NCBI RefSeq assembly: GCF_030867145.1
Contig: NC_134421.1
Location: 22,761,979 to 22,825,978 of the forward strand
Length of the DNA: 64,000 bases
DNA from: Opisthocomus hoazin
Lineage: Eukaryota > Chordata > Aves > Opisthocomiformes > Opisthocomidae
Direction of reading: 5' to 3'
Shown here: piece by piece, positions 11,881 through 22,880 of the stretch
Numbering within the stretch: position 1 is the stretch's first letter
How the letters are laid out: each line of letters starts with the position of its first letter
Notes under the pieces: generated by a model
Database searches by the model: none
The model's input: only the letters and a program-made list of their open reading frames with translations
Told to the model about the DNA's origin: nothing
Position numbers and translations under genes: made by a program

Positions 11881-14103
11881 AGCGAGTTAAAAAAAACGAG
11901 GATACATGTCAGGCGGTTTCTTCGGCGCTTCTCCTGCCTTTAACCTGTTCCTGGTTGTAATTGCCCTGGCAAGATCTGTTTCCTTCGCTGATTTTGGGGC
12001 AGATCCTGGCACCTCTTGCTAACTGAGGAAAAGGTCTGGGACAGTGATCCCAGCCGGAGCCAGGGCAGGTCAGGATGCCTGGCTGGCACTGCCACCCGGG
12101 GCGAGGGGCTGCTGCCATGGGCGGCAGTGGGGAGGGTCTGGAAGCAGGGGCAGTCATCCAGCCCCCCCCCAACCCATCATCTGCCTGCCAGCCTGGGCAT
12201 GTGGGGAGTGCCGGGGGTGGTGTCCTCGGGGCACCAGCCAGGGAGGAGAGCTGCTCTGTCTCAGAAAAGCACACCGGTCTGCTCCCCAGAAGGTGCCACA
12301 GCCAGGCTCTGCCACCTCCCGCCCCAGCTCAGCTTCAGAGAGCTCGGGTCCCTCCCTGCACCTTAGCTCCAGGGTCAGGCTTGCCCTTCTGCCCACGACA
12401 GGCTTTTTCTCCCCATGTTCAGAGAGATTTAGCATGTCTGGCTGTGTTTAATTCTGGCCTAGACAGCTCTTTATCGCGTTCAAGGATCTTTGCTTGCATG
12501 GGTATATGCTGGTACCACCAGCAGCAGCCACGTAACACTCGCTGTCCCACGACAGGAGCACGAGCAGGGCTTGTCTTCATGTCCCTCCCCAGCAGCATGA
12601 GCTGGAGCAGGGCCAGGAGGGACAACCGAGGTTCTTGGCTGGGATGTGGTGCAAAGAGCTGCCCTTGCCTCTGCGCTTAGGCTCTTGCGATCCTGCAGGG
12701 TAAATATTGCCTCTGCCCTGAGTCCCACGAGATTTTTCTTTCTCTTCCACAGCCTGTGAACGCAACTGTCCACTGCAATTATTTTTAAATAATGCTCTGC
12801 AGGTTCTGTGTTGTCCTCCTTCAACTCTATCCACAAACAATATACTTGCTTTCTGCCAGGAATTAAATTTCATCCGTATCTGTAAGAGCATCGAGACAAA
12901 ACACACTCGGCTCAAACAGTTGCCAGAGCTGGCACCAGACCTGCTGGGTCCCCAGGCAGAAGCTCGGAGAAGCCTGCCGTTTCCCCCTCTCACGCTGTGG
13001 ATTCATTGCACTGCTGCTTCGTTTCCCCCCTGTTGCCCCCTCCTTGATTCCCAGTGGCCCAGAGCTCACCTTCTCTAGGCTGTGGGTTCCTAAAATTAGT
13101 TTAGCATACAACTGCAGAGGTACTTTAAGACAGGAAAAATAAGGACTGGAAGGCAGTCTTCGTGCTAGCAATGCAAACGGGGATGAACACGCAACGGCCA
13201 CTCGGTCCCCGCACCTCTGGAGCACACCTGCTTCACAGCTTCCCACTCGCTCTTAGATGTTGCAAGTCTTCCTCAACTTAAAAATTCAAAGCATTTTTTT
13301 TCAAGGAGAAAGTAGAATCGCTGCCCCTGTTCCCCTGTGAGCGGAGGGGTCTGAAGAGGGGGCTACATTGAGCTCCCAGGCCAACGACTCCAAACTGGAA
13401 CCCCCCAAGGAGGACCACGGCACTGGTGGCTGTTCCCCACACTGCAGACACAGAAACCAACCATGATGTTTAGCCCAAAACGAGGACTTCCCCCAGAGCT
13501 GGGGGAAGGCATGAAATGAAAGATTGACTTCAGAGAAACTCTCTCAAAGGGAGAAAGTTGCAAGCCCTCTGAGCGGTGAACAGGAACTGTTCAGGAACGC
13601 CTTCACTCTTTCGGCTTTTCTCTCTACCTGCAAAGCGTGAGACTGAGGAACGCTTCTCCCGTAGACACCCTCGTACGCGTGGGTGCGGGTGCCTGCTGCA
13701 GCACGCCGGGGTGAGGGCCGTGCCCGCGGCTTCCCTCCCTCCTCCCCTGGCCCCAGCCCCTGCGGGTCCCCTCCTCTGCCGAAGACAACCCCGGGCACGC
13801 ACGCACGCACCGCAGACCTGCTGCCGTGTTTCTCTAAATTGAGCTTGCTCTGGGATGCACCTGCTCTGTTACACTGACAAAGCTGTGTTTTTCCAAATCT
13901 ATGCCTTCCAGTCCTTTTTTTGTGCATTAATAAACATCTTAAATCATCATTTGTTACTGACTTAATTACCGGTTGTCACGACTCAGCAAATATTTCAAAC
14001 AGCTGACAGGGGGAAATACCCTGTCATGCGCAGTACACAATACGAGTTCTTGAAAAAGATCTCTAAAACAAAAAAGGCATCGTTTATAGTGACACTTCTT
14101 CAG
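11881..14103. other. GC-rich noncoding DNA with a second CpG-dense patch
   Basis: GC-rich throughout much of its length, with C runs (for example at about 12162-12170). A second CpG-dense stretch at about 13660-13830 includes a short GCAC tandem tract (GGGCACGCACGCACGCACCGC). The overlapping open frames on both strands are composition artefacts. No exon is supported. Confidence 0.4.
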
Positions 14104-14179
14104 GGTCCTTGCCTCCTAGTGGGTGGACATACAGAAAAATGAGGTCCTTGCTTCCTATTGGGTGGACATACAGAAAAAT
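14104..14179. repeat. 39-bp tandem duplication (two copies)
   Basis: Two adjacent copies of a 39-bp unit start at 14104 and 14143. Each begins GGTCCTTG, continues through GGGTGGACATACAGAAAAAT, and differs at only a few positions (GCCTCCTAGTGGG against GCTTCCTATTGGG). A short CATTCATTCA run follows the second copy. The small divergence suggests a fairly recent replication-slippage event or a two-copy minisatellite. Confidence 0.9.
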
Positions 14180-17157
14180 TCATTCATTCAGAAACAGCTT
14201 TCCAGAGATTTTGCATATTTTTCAGAAGCTTGTGGATGCCGGTGGGACCAGCTGCTGTGCCATCCCTGGGGTCTGGGGCTTCCCCCGTGGCAGGGGGAGG
14301 CTGCGGCTCCGTGGTCCCCCAGGCTAGCGCAGGGTAGGGTGGTGTGGAGATGTCCTGGAGCTGGAGGCTTCGCAGGGCCATGTCAGGCCGAAGGACAGGC
14401 CTTTCACCTGATCTTCAAGAGACCACTTTCTTTAACGTGAGACTTGCCAAGTCTGCAGGAAAAGCAGTTTATGGCCAAATACAAGTAGGCTGGGGTAAGG
14501 GAGGGGAAGAGGTATAGTGGAGAGGACAAGTTGTGTTTTTTTGAATAGCTGCAGGAGAACTCATCCTCCTCTGACTGAGAAAGAAATCCTAGCTCACAGT
14601 TCAGGACAGGATTCACATTGAAGATAAATCTTTTAAATCATACAGTGTTTATTAATAGAATATGCTTTCCTTCCCTAAACTTAGATTCCCTATAGCTCGG
14701 TGTCTGCTGACAGGCAGCTAACAGTCAGTGTTGCTTTGTCATTTTTGTTCAGAGCTGTGGTTTCTTAAAAGCTATTTAGAAATGTCTCTTTCATTTTACT
14801 TGCCCATGTATCTCCCCGCTGTCTGGCCAGCTTGTGGCTGATAATTCTCAGTGACTCACAGATAAAAACTATTAAAAAAAACCCCTAAGCAGTGACGCAC
14901 CAGATGTGCAGTGAAATTTTAAAAACATGCTATGACTTTTTAGGAATACATGCAATTAATATTAAACAGATGCCTGAAGTTTCCTGCACAGCTGTTTCTC
15001 TATTACGTGTCATGACTTTTAATGGCACGGAGGTGAGACACACAGACATGAGGAAATGCAAGACTATTCCAAATTCAAGCTTTTAAAATTCTAGCAACAA
15101 AGAGGGGGGGCAAAAAGAAAAAAGACAAACCACCAAACCTCTCGCAAGGCGCAAAATGGAACATTTTTGCTCTGGTGCTTCACAAAACAGAGACTGAAGT
15201 ATCTCAGTAAAGGTAACATACAGGATCTGTTGCTTGGTAGTTTATCAGCTTTGTTAGGCACCCCTGTGTTTATTGGCTTCCTCTAATATAACCATTTTTG
15301 TAGTCGAGATCCACTCTGTGTTTATACACAGCTAGGACCAGAACTGGATTACAAGGCTGCGTTTTGTTCCAGAATCCCTCTTGCTGTGTGTGAGCTGTTT
15401 GTACAAACCGAGTAGGTCTTTTTCCAGGGAAGCCTGTCTACCAAGTTTCAATTTCCTTTTATTGGCTACACAAGCCATTTGTTACCCCCTGAAAGGCCTC
15501 CCTGAAACTCACGTTGTCAGGACCTCCACAGCTGGCAAGGTGGCAGCACTACCGCAGGGGCTGTCCACGTCGGCAGCCGGAACCATCAAGCTGCTGACGG
15601 ACCACGTTGTCTGAAAAAAATCAGGGCTCTGGGGTGGGATTCATTTTATCTGACATGAGGGATGGGATTCATCTCAATTAATGCACATACCTGCAGCAGA
15701 GCTAGGCATCAATTATAGTCACTGGGGTGTGAGTTCATCTCGAGCTAGCAAAAACGTATGGAAAGGTAGATGAATTACACCCAAAAGGTGCCTGCTCCTC
15801 TCCCTTGATTCTAAAAGGATGTGACAGGGATCAGCTCTGATGTAGGTGTCTCTGCGGTAGATGCCTAAAGGCAGATGGATCCTTCTTCGGCTTTCTGATG
15901 CTAAATAGTTGGCCAGGTGAAAGCTAGAAGGGATGTCAGGTCTCCATCTCGTAGGGTTACTTTGCTTGAGAATCACACCCTCACCCATGGCCTCAGTAAG
16001 GCATCAGCTCACCTTTTGGCTAGCATAGTGCCAATGCATCCGTGCTCTCATGTTTCCTCGGGTGTCTTTTCTGGCTCCAGGGCTAAGCGGTTAAAGTGAC
16101 ACAGGAAAGCCTCCGGATGCGAAGCAGCTCCACCTCCGGCACCCTACAGGCCTTTACCCTTAGGGTGCAGTTCTGCCTCCCACCCACTGCCCTCCCTCCC
16201 GAGGGGATCGCCTGCAGCCCAGAATTCCTTTGGCAGCAGCTGCTGTCACTCCGTGTCCCTTTGGAAGCTCATTATAGTTCTGATATTTGCTCTCTTGCTA
16301 TTCATCGTGCCTTCTGTGGGGAGTCACAGCCAGTTTATCAGCTACCAGAAGCATGCTTTCTGGGCTGAAAAGCAATTTCCTTTTCTCCTCTTATTGCAGG
16401 AGCCTAAGAAGGGTTTGATTTATGCCATTAGTTTAAGATTTAAAAATCTTCAGCTTCACCAAGGTACATTTCCTGGAGATCGGCAATGCTTAGTATAGTA
16501 AGCATTTAGTAATGCTTAACAGATGAGCAATTCTGTTATGCCATATGATCATCTCTTATGCATTAGGTCTGGATTTTTCCTACCATGTTAGTTATAGCCA
16601 CCGTCCAATGGTGCCGTCCATCTTTTCCTGTTTCTTTTACCAAGCTCACGCTCCCAGGAGAACCCACAGCAGCGAACGCGGCAGCCCTTCGATGCTGCTT
16701 CTGATCTGCTGCACTTCTGCCTTACTTCTGTGCAGCACTCCTACTTTGTTGCTGTAATGGCCCTTAAAAAAACATGAGCATTTGCCAACATGCTCAAATG
16801 CAGGAGAACACAATGGCACTATTTGAGACACGCTGGCTTTTTGACGAAAAACACTGCTGTTTGCTGGGTGAAGCGGCATTCCCAACTGCATGGATAGCTC
16901 CAGCTGAAGGGGCAATGCTCCTCGTTGCTGGCTCGCCAGCAGCTTCCATGGCGTTAAATCAGTGAATCCCAGGCTGCCCGACAGCCAGCTGCCTTCAAGC
17001 CCTACTCGGAAGGCACCCTCCTGAAGGAAGGGGTTAAAAGGGATTTTAGTAGAAGTGGCATTACCTAATCGGTGCATTTAAAGAGAACTGATAGTGCCTA
17101 TCTGTTGTCTAAGTTATCTGAAGCAGAGAGTCTTGCATCTCCATACAAAGGGGTCAG
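14180..17157. other. Noncoding DNA, no recognised feature
   Basis: Mixed composition. A short G run (about 15104-15110) and A-rich tracts are present. Open frames overlap on both strands without domain content. I recognise no repeat family. Confidence 0.45.
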
Positions 17158-17453
17158 CTCCTGATAGGGGCTGGGAGTTGCCTAGAAGCAGCTAAGACCG
17201 ACCCTGCTGTATGGATGGGAGCCAGGGGAGACTGAGTTTGCGCAGAAACAAAGGTCAATCAGCGAACACCGTGATGAAGAGGATGGGCCTTCATCTTGGG
17301 ACCCCCAACGACCACCACTAGGACGCACTGCGCAAGCGCAGCTGGGAGGAGTCTGTGGAAATTATTTCTTGGAACTGATTTTGATATGCAATGAGGATAG
17401 ATGCATATGTATAAGTGTATTGGGAAATCTAATGTATATGTAATATTTGATTG

Positions 17454-17460
17454 TATAAAT
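17454..17460 (+). promoter_or_regulatory. TATA-like box in the LTR
   Basis: TATAAAT lies about 70 bp upstream of the LTR's AATAAA. That is the expected order for a U3 promoter followed by an R-region poly(A) signal. The surrounding AT-rich stretch (TGTATATGTAATATTTGATTG) offers other TATA-like matches, so the exact box is uncertain. Confidence 0.4.
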
Positions 17461-17528
17461 TGAATAGACAAGTTGCTGCTCGGCATGCACGACTTTGGTG
17501 GGAATACCCCCCATGCTGCCCGGCGCCG

Positions 17529-17534
17529 AATAAA
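17529..17534 (+). terminator. LTR polyadenylation signal
   Basis: A canonical AATAAA inside the LTR. It follows a GC-rich CGGCGCCG stretch and lies about 50 bp before the LTR end. It could terminate retroviral or read-through host transcripts on the plus strand. Confidence 0.55.
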
Positions 17535-17589
17535 CATACCTACTTTGCAATCTTACAGATTGTGGAGTCTGCTTTCCACACGTCACTCC

Positions 17590-20500
17590 TGTGCCCAGTG
17601 CGGCCGTGTGGTACCGCTGTGGGGTGGACTGCAACCTCAGAGCAGCAGGAGGGTTTCTCCGGCGAACGGAGCCTGGCCTTCTCGTGATGCTCTCCAGCTC
17701 CACCAAAGCTGCACCCAATGGTTTGGGTGGTTAAACACGCCCCAAAACTGGGGTCTAGAAGCCAGCAGGAGGCCTTGGATGGGGTGGCCAGGGCTTATCA
17801 TCCAGCCTTGCCTGGCGCATGTCCCGACATTGGCCCGGTGCTCACCAGGGAGGCAGTGGTGGCCAGGCACCCCAGGGTGGGCAGCAGCTATGGCCAGGAG
17901 TGTTTGTTGTTGGCCATGATTGGCCAGGCGCCTGCTGGCGCTTCTTTCGGGTGACAACTTTGCTTCAGTCACTCATGGCTTGTCACCTTGCCAGGATGCA
18001 CGCCTCGTGAGATTAGCTTTTGGAAATTGCAGCTGCGTGCCCTGTGAGCAATGTCCCTTCTAGGAAAGCATGTTAAACCTGGAGCCAGCCCGTCAGCTGG
18101 ATTTCAGGGTGGAATCTGATGTGTTGGTTGTGTCTGCCTGGGAGAAGAAAAAAAAACTGAGAAAGAAAAATCCTACCTGCTATGGCATCTGCTGGCATCA
18201 GAGGACATGTCTCCCGGCACATGGCCTCGTGGCAGGGACTGGGAGCCACCAGGCAGGGACCTGGGGCACTGCCGAGGACAGGGCGGTGCTGGGACCGAGC
18301 CCTCCGGGAGCTCCGGAGCTCATTCCCTCCTCTCCCAGTTCCCTTTTTCTTGTCCTCTACACACTCACGCACACGTGTTCCTCTCTGACCCGTTTGCTAT
18401 TCCCCATCTTTACCAGGTGCCCAGTGGCTGACTCACCAGAGCCCCGAGCTGACGTGGAAGCGGAGAAGACGACAACCCGTGACACGGAGCCTGGTCTGTG
18501 GCTGAAACAGAAAAATCACAGTCCTCAAATTCACAACAGGCTGGTCAGCCAGACTCAGGGCTTCATTTCCAGTTTTGTTTTCTTCAGATCTTTGCCATTA
18601 CTCTCCCTGCTTCTACGGTGTGGCTCTTGCTTTAGATAGCTAGTTTCGCGGAGGGGGGGGGGGTTCAGAGTTCTGTGGGATTCAAATACTTGGTGCTGGG
18701 TGAGAAAAGCTGTGTGTATCAGAAGGAGGGAAACATTTGGTCACGTATTCAAGGCCCGCGTCGACACGCTTTGCACCATGGCTGAGCAGCACGGCCATGC
18801 TCCTCAGAGCTCTCTCGGCTCTGTGGAGGTTTCCGTGCTCCACCCTGCTCACCGTGTGATGGCCGCTTGCTCAGGCAGCAAACCCCAAGCGTGGATCAGG
18901 TAAATAATCTCGGGCCTGCTACGCCTCCATCAAGCTCTGCTCATCAGAAGTCTGCACCGCTCTAAGAGCTGCAGCCTGAAGTGGTTTCTCAAATGCTGCA
19001 AAGTCAGGACCAGCAATGAAGAGGAAGAATACGTAATTATTGAAGCTCATTTCACATGCAGACATCAGACCCGATGGCGTAGCAAGCCCAGCGCGAGGCA
19101 AGGAAAATTCCTTCAGAAGGCTTGATTTCCCAGGTCCCTACGTGGCTTGTTTGCTAATCGTGAGATTTTTCTCAGAAGTCTTTATTATCCGGAACAGGGG
19201 TGTGTGCTGATCACACACTGCTTCTTGGAAATTACTGGGAGGCGACTTACTGGGAGGTAATTCTAGATGGGAATCTGAACAAAAGGTGTTGCTTAAGCAT
19301 TTTGAAGAATAATTGAGCACTTGCTATGCAGTTTGTTTAATAGCCTGAAAGACGGATCCTTATCAGGAGTCTCCACAAGCTCTAGTTTTTCAATCGCTTT
19401 CCTATGCCTGTACTTACAGCCTAGCAAATGTGTCCATAAAAATAAAATTACCTTATAAATGGCGGTATCACTGAGGTCTGCCTGCTCAGATAATTGAAAG
19501 TTATGTTCTCCTGTTAGTATGCCTTTATATCCTTTTTTTTACAGGGCTGTTGGGTGCCCGTTGGGCTTTCAAAGGCAATGACTGTGCCAGGCGTCCCCAG
19601 CACCATTCCTGTTAAGGGGCCACAAAGGCAAATGCGGTTGTGGGCTCGTCCCGACCGGCCTCAGCCAAGTGGGAACACTCCCAGCCCCTTCCTGGAGTCC
19701 ACAGGGTTGTGAGCTGAGAAGCATCACCTTCCTGGCAGAGAAATTATCACTGAAAAATCCAAATGAACATCAAAGGAGTGCAAGAGTCTCTGCGTGTCTG
19801 CTTCCTAGGGAACGGTGTTCAGCTAGTGTGCAAAAAAGCACCCCCACTCTAGTTTGCAGTGATGCCCTTCAGGATATTCCAAAATCAACAGCGCGAAGAA
19901 GGAAGATTAGAGTCAATAAAAATAAAATAGCTAATGATTCTGTGAATGATTGAAATCACAGTGAGCAGCGACATGCAGATGTCCCAGGTGCTAGAAGAGT
20001 TCGCATATTTTGAAAGTCAGCAGGGCTAATTTTGAGGCCCGTGCCTGAGCTGCTTGCCATGGGGCAGGCTGACTCACAGCTGCGGAATGGCCAAGTGCAA
20101 TCATCCCCTTCACGGGGCAAAACTCAGTCTACCAGCACAAAAATCAAACCAGGAAGCAAGCGCTGGACCAGCTCTGAATTTAAGAAGAAAAAAAAAAGGG
20201 CATTGTTAATCAGAAAGTAACTCTGACTCTGGAAACGTATCTTCAACTAGAATCACTGCTGGTGGGATCTGCTCTTGAGCAGTGCTCCCATCTAAGGTGT
20301 TGCCCTACCGCCCTGAGCCGGTTCATGGAGGAGACTCTGTCATGCAGAAACAGGACTTTGGACAGTTAAATATTATGCCTAGGCACACATGCCGCAAGAA
20401 GGGCTATGACAGCACTCACAGGAGAGTAATAACTACCCAGCAAGTGAAAACAGCCTCTGAGGGTATGCTGCAAGGAGTCGTTAAGGAGGTCTCTGCGTGT

Positions 20501-21490
20501 CCTCTCTCTGTGAACGAGCTTGCTGCCAGTGTGGAGGAGGTCTCGGTGACATCCCGGGAAGCTGATGGCCTCTCTGCACTCACCACGTGGACATTAACAC
20601 TGGCCGCGGCAATTCACATTGTCTACTTTGCCCTCCCAGGGCCTAACGCGGTTTGTCCCTCTTCTGGGCAGAGGACAGTTCAAGTACTTGGCTCATTCAA
20701 TCCTTTGTGCCCTTTTCTACGTCTGATAGCAAGGGCTGGTGCTGTGTAGGGAGAAATGAAAGTCCTAAAGATAGAAGAAAATGTGTACTTCATTTTGCAC
20801 AGACTTCCACTAGGTTGCCTTTCTTTTGGGTCAATGTGAGTCTGGATCCTTGATCTCAAGGTGGAAAACTCCATGACTCTATTAACAATCTCCTGAGCCA
20901 TCAAATCCCAGCTCTTAGGGTATTATCCACATTCCAGAACTCAAGACAATCTCGGTTTTGGAAACATACCGATATCCTTTGCTGAATGGCTCCACTCGTC
21001 TGTTCTTATTCCTTTCTCATGATGCTTATTTTGAAGTGAATAGCGCAAAGTAGCACTTCAGGCAGTGAAAAGAGGACCCCATAACCTAGAGTGCTTACTA
21101 CACCTACGAAAACCCCTTTCTTTTTTATTGCCCCAAATCCATAAAGACTGCTTTTCAAAAGGAGGTAGTAAAAGTACCACGCTTCAGCAGGTTCCAATTA
21201 AAGAAGGTCTAATCCAAAGAGCATTGAAGTTAAGAAGAGACTTTTTGTATCTTTGCTGTTGGGGCTTGGACCAGACATCCGTGACAGAAATGGTATCTGC
21301 AACACGTGCAGACATTTTAATGCAGTCACTGCTGCGGGACTGCCAAGAGTCTTCCTGCGCCATTCTCAGCTACACTGATCATTCAGCTCTCCCCAACAGC
21401 TTCAAAGGGAAATTGCCAATTCATCTTTTTTCACAACTAAAATGCTGGTTCAGAAGTGAATTCTGGTAAAACACATACTTCTTTTTTTTA
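17590..21490. other. Noncoding DNA with a poly-G tract
   Basis: No gene or repeat family is recognised. A run of about a dozen G bases sits at about 18652-18663. An A-rich tract is at about 20185-20200 and a T-rich tract lies just before the CR1 that follows. Open frames are short and overlap on both strands. Confidence 0.45.
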
Positions 21491-22880
21491 ATCACAGAAT
21501 CACAGAATAGTAGGGGTTGGAAGGGACCTCTGTGGGTCATCTAGTCCAACCCTCCTGCCGAAGCAGGGTCACCTACAGCAGGCTGCACAGGACCTTGTCC
21601 AGGCACATCTTGAATATCTCCAGAGAAGGAGACTCCACAACCTCCCTGGGCAGCCTGTTCCAGTGCTCCGTCACGCTCAGAGGGAAGAAGTTCTTCCTCA
21701 TGTTCAGACAGAACTTCCTGTGCTTCAGTTTGTGCCCATTGCCCCTTGTCCTGTCACTGGGCACCACTGAAAAGAGCTTGGCCCCATCCTCCTGACACCC
21801 ACCCTGCAGATATTTGTAGGCATTTATAAGGTCCCCTCGCAGCCTTCTCTTCTTCAGGCTGAACAAGCCCAGTTCCCTCAACCTCTCCTCGTAGGGCAGA
21901 TGTTCCAGTCCCCTCATCATCCTCGTAGCCCTCCGCTGGACTCTCTCCAGTAGCTCTTCATCTTTCTTGAACTGGGGAGCCCAGAACTGGACAGAGTACT
22001 CTAGATGAGGCCTCACCAGGGCAGTGTAGAGGGGAAGGAGAACCTCCCTTGTCCTGCTGGCCACACTCTTCTTGATGCACCCCAGGATCCCATTGGCTTT
22101 CTTTTCAGCCAGGGCACACTGCTGGCTCATGGTTAACCTGTCGTCCACCAGGACACCCAGGTCCCTCTCCACAGAGCTGCTCTCCAGCAGGTCCACCCCA
22201 AGCCTGTACTGGTGCATGAGGTTGTTCCTCACCAGGTGCAGGACCCTGCATTTGCCTTTGTTGAACCTCATCAGGTTCCTCTCTGCCCAGCTTTCCAGCC
22301 TATCCAGGTCACGCTGAATGGCAGCACAGCCTTCTGGTGTATCTACCACACCTCCCAGTTTGGTGTCATCAGCAAATTTGCTGAGGGTACATTCTAAATC
22401 TTCATCCAGGTCGTTGATGAAGAAGTTAAACAAGACTGGGCCCAGTACTGACCCCTGGGGGACACCACTTGTCACCAGCCTCCAACTAGACTCAGCGCCG
22501 CTGATGACAACCCTCTGAGTTCTGCCATTCAGCCAGTTCTCTATCCACTTCACCGACCACTCATCCAGCCCACACTTCCTCAGCTTCCCTAGGAGGATAT
22601 CATGGGAGACTGTGTCGAAAGCCTTGCTGAAGTCAAGGTAGACAACATCCACGGCTCTCCCTTCGTCTACCCAGCCAGTCATGTCATTGTAGAAAGCTAT
22701 CAGATTGGTCAGGCATGATTTCCCCTTGGTGAATCCATGCTGACCTCTCCTGATAACCTTCTTTTCTTCCACTTGCTTCATGATGGCCTCCAGGATAAGC
22801 TGCTCCATCACTTTTCCCGGGATGGAGGTGAGGCTGACCGGCCTGTAGTTCCCTGGGTCCTCCTTCTTGCCCTTTTTGAA
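21491..22880 (-). mobile_element. CR1 LINE, 5'-truncated, antisense copy
   Basis: A minus-strand CR1. The 3' tail is at the low-coordinate end: two CACAGAAT-type octamers at 21491-21506, then the CR1 3' end (GTAGGGGTTGGAAGGGACC...). Sequence similarity to the 42.4-kb copy runs to CCTTTTTGAA at about 22880 and stops there, marking the 5' truncation. It contains most of the RT domain and the whole C-terminal region. Confidence 0.95.
21573..22880 (-). pseudogene. CR1 ORF2 reverse transcriptase, truncated but open
   Basis: The CR1 part of a 494-codon open frame that begins upstream at 23057, in flanking DNA. CR1-derived residues start at [18 protein letters not shown] (about residue 59). The catalytic aspartates are kept: D142 in YLDFSKAFD, and FADD at residues 228-231 (bases 22365-22376). 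The endonuclease domain and N-terminal RT segment are missing, so autonomous movement is not expected. No stop or frameshift interrupts the remaining part, which points to a fairly recent insertion. Confidence 0.85.

Larger units (their letters stand above)
17162..17585 (+). mobile_element. Solo LTR of an avian endogenous retrovirus
   Basis: A 424-bp unit that begins TGATAGGGGC, ends CCACACGTCA and is flanked by the 4-bp direct repeat CTCC (17158-17161 and 17586-17589). Inside it are a TATA-like TATAAAT (17454-17460), a polyadenylation signal AATAAA (17529-17534) in the context CGGCGCCGAATAAACATACC, and a short downstream stretch that fits R-U5. This layout and the terminal sequence resemble avian ERV LTRs. 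No internal retroviral sequence or second LTR lies next to it, so it is read as a solo LTR left by recombination. The 4-bp duplication would suit a gammaretrovirus-like (ERV1) origin, but I cannot assign the family from sequence alone. Confidence 0.7.

Noticed and set aside
20282..20749. 155-codon open frame on the plus strand
   Set aside because: No domain, signal peptide or splice support. Treated as chance.
21517..21795. 92-codon frame beginning MEGTSVGHLVQP, recurring at several sites
   Set aside because: It recurs because it is the antisense reading of the CR1 3' region in every young copy, not a gene family.
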